8,566 nt of DNA from CAYGZA01 sp964354135 (GTDB lineage Bacteria > Planctomycetota > Planctomycetia > Pirellulales > Thermoguttaceae). A program made the position numbers and the translations under genes. Under the pieces are notes generated by a model that worked only from the letters and a program-made list of their open reading frames with translations, was not told the DNA's origin and made no database searches. Each line of letters begins with the position of its first letter. The stretch's first letter is position 1. Shown here one piece after another: positions 7,159-8,566 of the stretch. The stretch spans positions 1-8,566 of the forward strand of contig CAYGZA010000298.1 of assembly GCA_964354135.1 (NCBI GenBank), read 5' to 3'.

Positions 7159-8379
7159 ATGGCCAAGACGGTGGCTCTCGTGGGAGCCCTGGACACCAAA
7201 GGGGCGGAATACGCCTTTGTCAAGGAGTGCATCGAGAAGCGCGGCCACAGGACGCTGCTGGTCGACGTCGGCGTGCTGGAGCCGCCGCGGATCGAGCCGG
7301 ACGTCTCCCGCCAGGAAGTTGCCCGCGCCGCCGGCGTCGAATTGGACGACCTGGTGCGGAAGCGGGACCGCGGCGAGGCCGTCGCCGCCATGGCCCGCGG
7401 CGCCCAGGCGATCATCCCCCAGCTTTACGCCGAGCGACGCTTCGACGCGATCATGGCCCTCGGCGGCGGCGGGGGGACTTCGGTCGCCTGCTCGGCGATG
7501 CGGACCCTCCCGCTGGGCGTCCCCAAGGTGATGGTCTCCACGGTGGCCGGGACGGACGTATCGGGCTACGTCGGCGTCAAGGACATCGTGATGGTCCCCA
7601 GCATCGTCGACGTTTCGGGGGTGAACCGGATCAGCCGTGAGATCTTTGCCCGGGCGGCCGGGGCGGTCTGCGGGATGGTCGAGACCGAGGTGCCGCCCGG
7701 CGAGGACAAGCCGCTCGTGGTGGCCTCGATGTTCGGCAACAGCACCCCGTGCGTCGAGGCCGCCAGGGCGATCCTGGAGGAGGCCGGCTACGAGGTCCTC
7801 GTCTTCCACGCCACCGGCACCGGCGGCCGCACGATGGAGAGCCTCGTCGAGGCCGGCCTCATTGCCGGCGTGCTGGACGTCACGACGACCGAATGGGCCG
7901 ACGAGCTGGTTGGCGGCGTCTTGCGCGCCGGGCCGACGCGGTTGGAGGCGGCCGCGCGATCGGGCGTGCCGGCGATCGTAACGCCCTCGTGCCTGGACAT
8001 GGTCAACTTCTGGGCCCCGCCGATGGTTCCCAAGCAGTTTGAGGGGCGGCGGTTCTACCAGCACAACCCGAACATCACCCTGATGCGGACCACGCCTGAG
8101 GAGTGCCGCCGGCTCGGCGAGATCTTCGCCGAGAAGCTCAACCGGAGCACGGGCCCGGTGACGGTCCTGATTCCGCTTCGTGGCTGGAGCATGATCGACG
8201 CGCCCGGCGGCCCCTTTTGGTGGCCGGAGGCCGACGAGGCGTTCGTCGCCGCCCTCAAGGGAAACCTCCGGCCGGAGATCCCGGTTGTCGAGATGGACGC
8301 GAACGTCAACGACCCGGCGTTCGCCCGGTGCTGCGCAGAAACACTGTTGAAGAGCATGAAGATAGGGATTGGGGATTAG
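7159..8379 (+). CDS. UPF0261 family / Tm-1-like ATP-binding domain protein
   Basis: This is a complete 406-residue protein, the usual length for UPF0261 members (about 400), starting at an ATG with a good Shine-Dalgarno site. Family marks seen are GALDTKG at residues 9-15, the glycine-rich loop LGGGGGTS at 101-108, and VMVSTVAGTD at 124-133. Further ones are YVGVKDI at 137-143, FGNSTPCV at 192-199, FHATGTGGRTME at 216-227, TTTEWADELVGG and NPNITLMRTTPEE. The two-part layout matches the family: an N-terminal nucleotide-binding half (about 1-180) and a second Rossmann-like half (about 185-400). The N-terminal domain of tomato Tm-1, which binds ATP and inhibits tobamovirus RNA replication, belongs to the same family. 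The bacterial function is not established. The protein is probably cytosolic, with no signal peptide or membrane segment seen. The last four residues (GIGD) and the TAG stop come from the GGGATTG repeat that overlaps the 3' end. Confidence 0.93.
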   Translation: MAKTVALVGALDTKGAEYAFVKECIEKRGHRTLLVDVGVLEPPRIEPDVSRQEVARAAGVELDDLVRKRDRGEAVAAMARGAQAIIPQLYAERRFDAIMALGGGGGTSVACSAMRTLPLGVPKVMVSTVAGTDVSGYVGVKDIVMVPSIVDVSGVNRISREIFARAAGAVCGMVETEVPPGEDKPLVVASMFGNSTPCVEAARAILEEAGYEVLVFHATGTGGRTMESLVEAGLIAGVLDVTTTEWADELVGGVLRAGPTRLEAAARSGVPAIVTPSCLDMVNFWAPPMVPKQFEGRRFYQHNPNITLMRTTPEECRRLGEIFAEKLNRSTGPVTVLIPLRGWSMIDAPGGPFWWPEADEAFVAALKGNLRPEIPVVEMDANVNDPAFARCCAETLLKSMKIGIGD

Positions 8380-8392
8380 GGATTGGGGATTG
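8365..8392 (+). repeat. GGGATTG heptamer array (4 units) containing the stop codon
   Basis: Units GGGATTG (8365, 8379, 8386) and GGGATTA (8372) are in tandem. This is the reverse complement of the CAATCCC/TAATCCC array at 4526-4560. The GGGATTA unit supplies the TAG stop at 8377-8379. Confidence 0.9.
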
Positions 8393-8403
8393 GGGGAGAG
8401 GGA

Positions 8404-8445
8404 GTGAAAAGTGACAAGTGCAAAGTGAAAAGTGCAAAATGACAG
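8404..8445 (+). repeat. GTGCAAA/GTGAAAA heptamer array (left arm, 5-6 units)
   Basis: Units GTGAAAA (8404, 8425), GTGACAA (8411) and GTGCAAA (8418, 8432) are followed by a decayed ATGACAG. They are in the same 7-bp register as the preceding GGGATTG array and inverted relative to the array at 8469-8566. Confidence 0.85.
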
Positions 8446-8468
8446 TTTCAGATCGCTCGCGTCATGCT

Positions 8469-8566
8469 GCATCTTGCACTTTGCATTCCGCATTTTGCAC
8501 TTTGCACTTTGCGTTTTCCACTTTGCACTATTCACTTTGCGTTTTTCACTTTGCATTCTGCCTTTC
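8469..8566 (-). repeat. Inverted GCACTTT heptamer array (right arm, at least 14 units)
   Basis: Fourteen consecutive 7-mers in strict register are variants of GCACTTT, GCATTTT, GCGTTTT and TCACTTT. On the minus strand they read as AAAGTGC-type units, the same family as 8404-8445. The array is cut by the end of the window, so its full length is unknown. With the left arm it could form a long AT-rich hairpin downstream of the UPF0261 gene. Confidence 0.9.

Larger units (their letters stand above)
8365..8566 (+). repeat. Composite heptamer element overlapping the UPF0261 3' end (runs off the window)
   Basis: The left arm (8365-8441) is 11 heptamers in one uninterrupted register. It starts as GGGATTG units, passes through GGGGAGA (8393) and GGGAGTG (8400), and continues as AAAAGTG or CAAAGTG units. 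After about 27 nt (8442-8468), the right arm (8469-8566) holds 14 heptamers in register, of the type GCACTTT/GCATTTT/TCACTTT. These are complementary to the second half of the left arm. Bases 8420-8441 can pair with 8491-8512 at 21 of 22 positions. The element has the same left arm, spacer and inverted right arm plan as the one at 4402-4570. No transposase gene is visible. Confidence 0.85.

Noticed and set aside
8365..8392. Telomere-like sequence (contains TTAGGG)
   Set aside because: The period is 7, not 6, TTAGGG arises once from a variant unit, and the array is internal.
7126..8556. Minus-strand open frame (476 codons) opposite the UPF0261 gene
   Set aside because: Its N-terminus is merely translated heptamer repeat and the rest is antisense to a well-recognised protein.
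8365..8566. Insertion sequence or MITE derived from a transposon
   Set aside because: There is no transposase and no clear target-site duplication. The arms are tandem heptamers rather than unique terminal inverted repeats. A distant link to a repeat-mobilising enzyme elsewhere cannot be excluded.

Overview
The window is GC-rich DNA with two forward-strand genes. It looks like a planctomycete or a related PVC-group bacterium. This is inferred from a very large VIT/VWA-type protein fused to a long TPR array, high GC at third codon positions, and degenerate 7-bp repeat arrays between genes. No rRNA or marker gene is present to prove it.

Layout: (1) Bases 1-6954 are the 3' part of one giant gene, and its reading frame is open through the left edge. 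The visible protein of more than 2,300 residues starts with the end of a VIT/VWA (inter-alpha-trypsin-inhibitor-like) module. A Gly/Pro-rich linker and a beta-rich segment resembling outer-membrane lipoprotein-sorting (LolA-like) proteins follow. A long helical tetratricopeptide solenoid then runs to the C-terminus, ending in five repeats in perfect 34-residue register. (2) Bases 6955-7158 are an intergenic spacer with an 11-unit CAGCTAT heptamer array, a possible promoter and a strong Shine-Dalgarno sequence. (3) Bases 7159-8379 encode a complete UPF0261/Tm-1-like ATP-binding-domain protein. (4) Bases 8365-8566 are a second composite heptamer element, which overlaps the end of that gene and runs off the right edge.

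The two genes have no evident functional link, and the second appears to have its own start signals. The most unusual content is the repeats. Several heptamer families with different sequences (GTCAGGG, GGGGCTA, CAATCCC/GGGATTG, CAGCTAT, GTGCAAA/TTTGCAC) all have a period of exactly 7 bp. In two places they form a composite element in which one arm of heptamers is followed, after a 22-27 nt spacer, by an arm of roughly complementary heptamers. One of these elements (about 168 bp, 24 x 7 and 56 x 3) lies inside the giant coding sequence and is read through in frame. The other supplies the stop codon of the UPF0261 gene. Unrelated unit sequences share one uninterrupted 7-bp register, which suggests a common mechanism of generation or spread rather than independent slippage.
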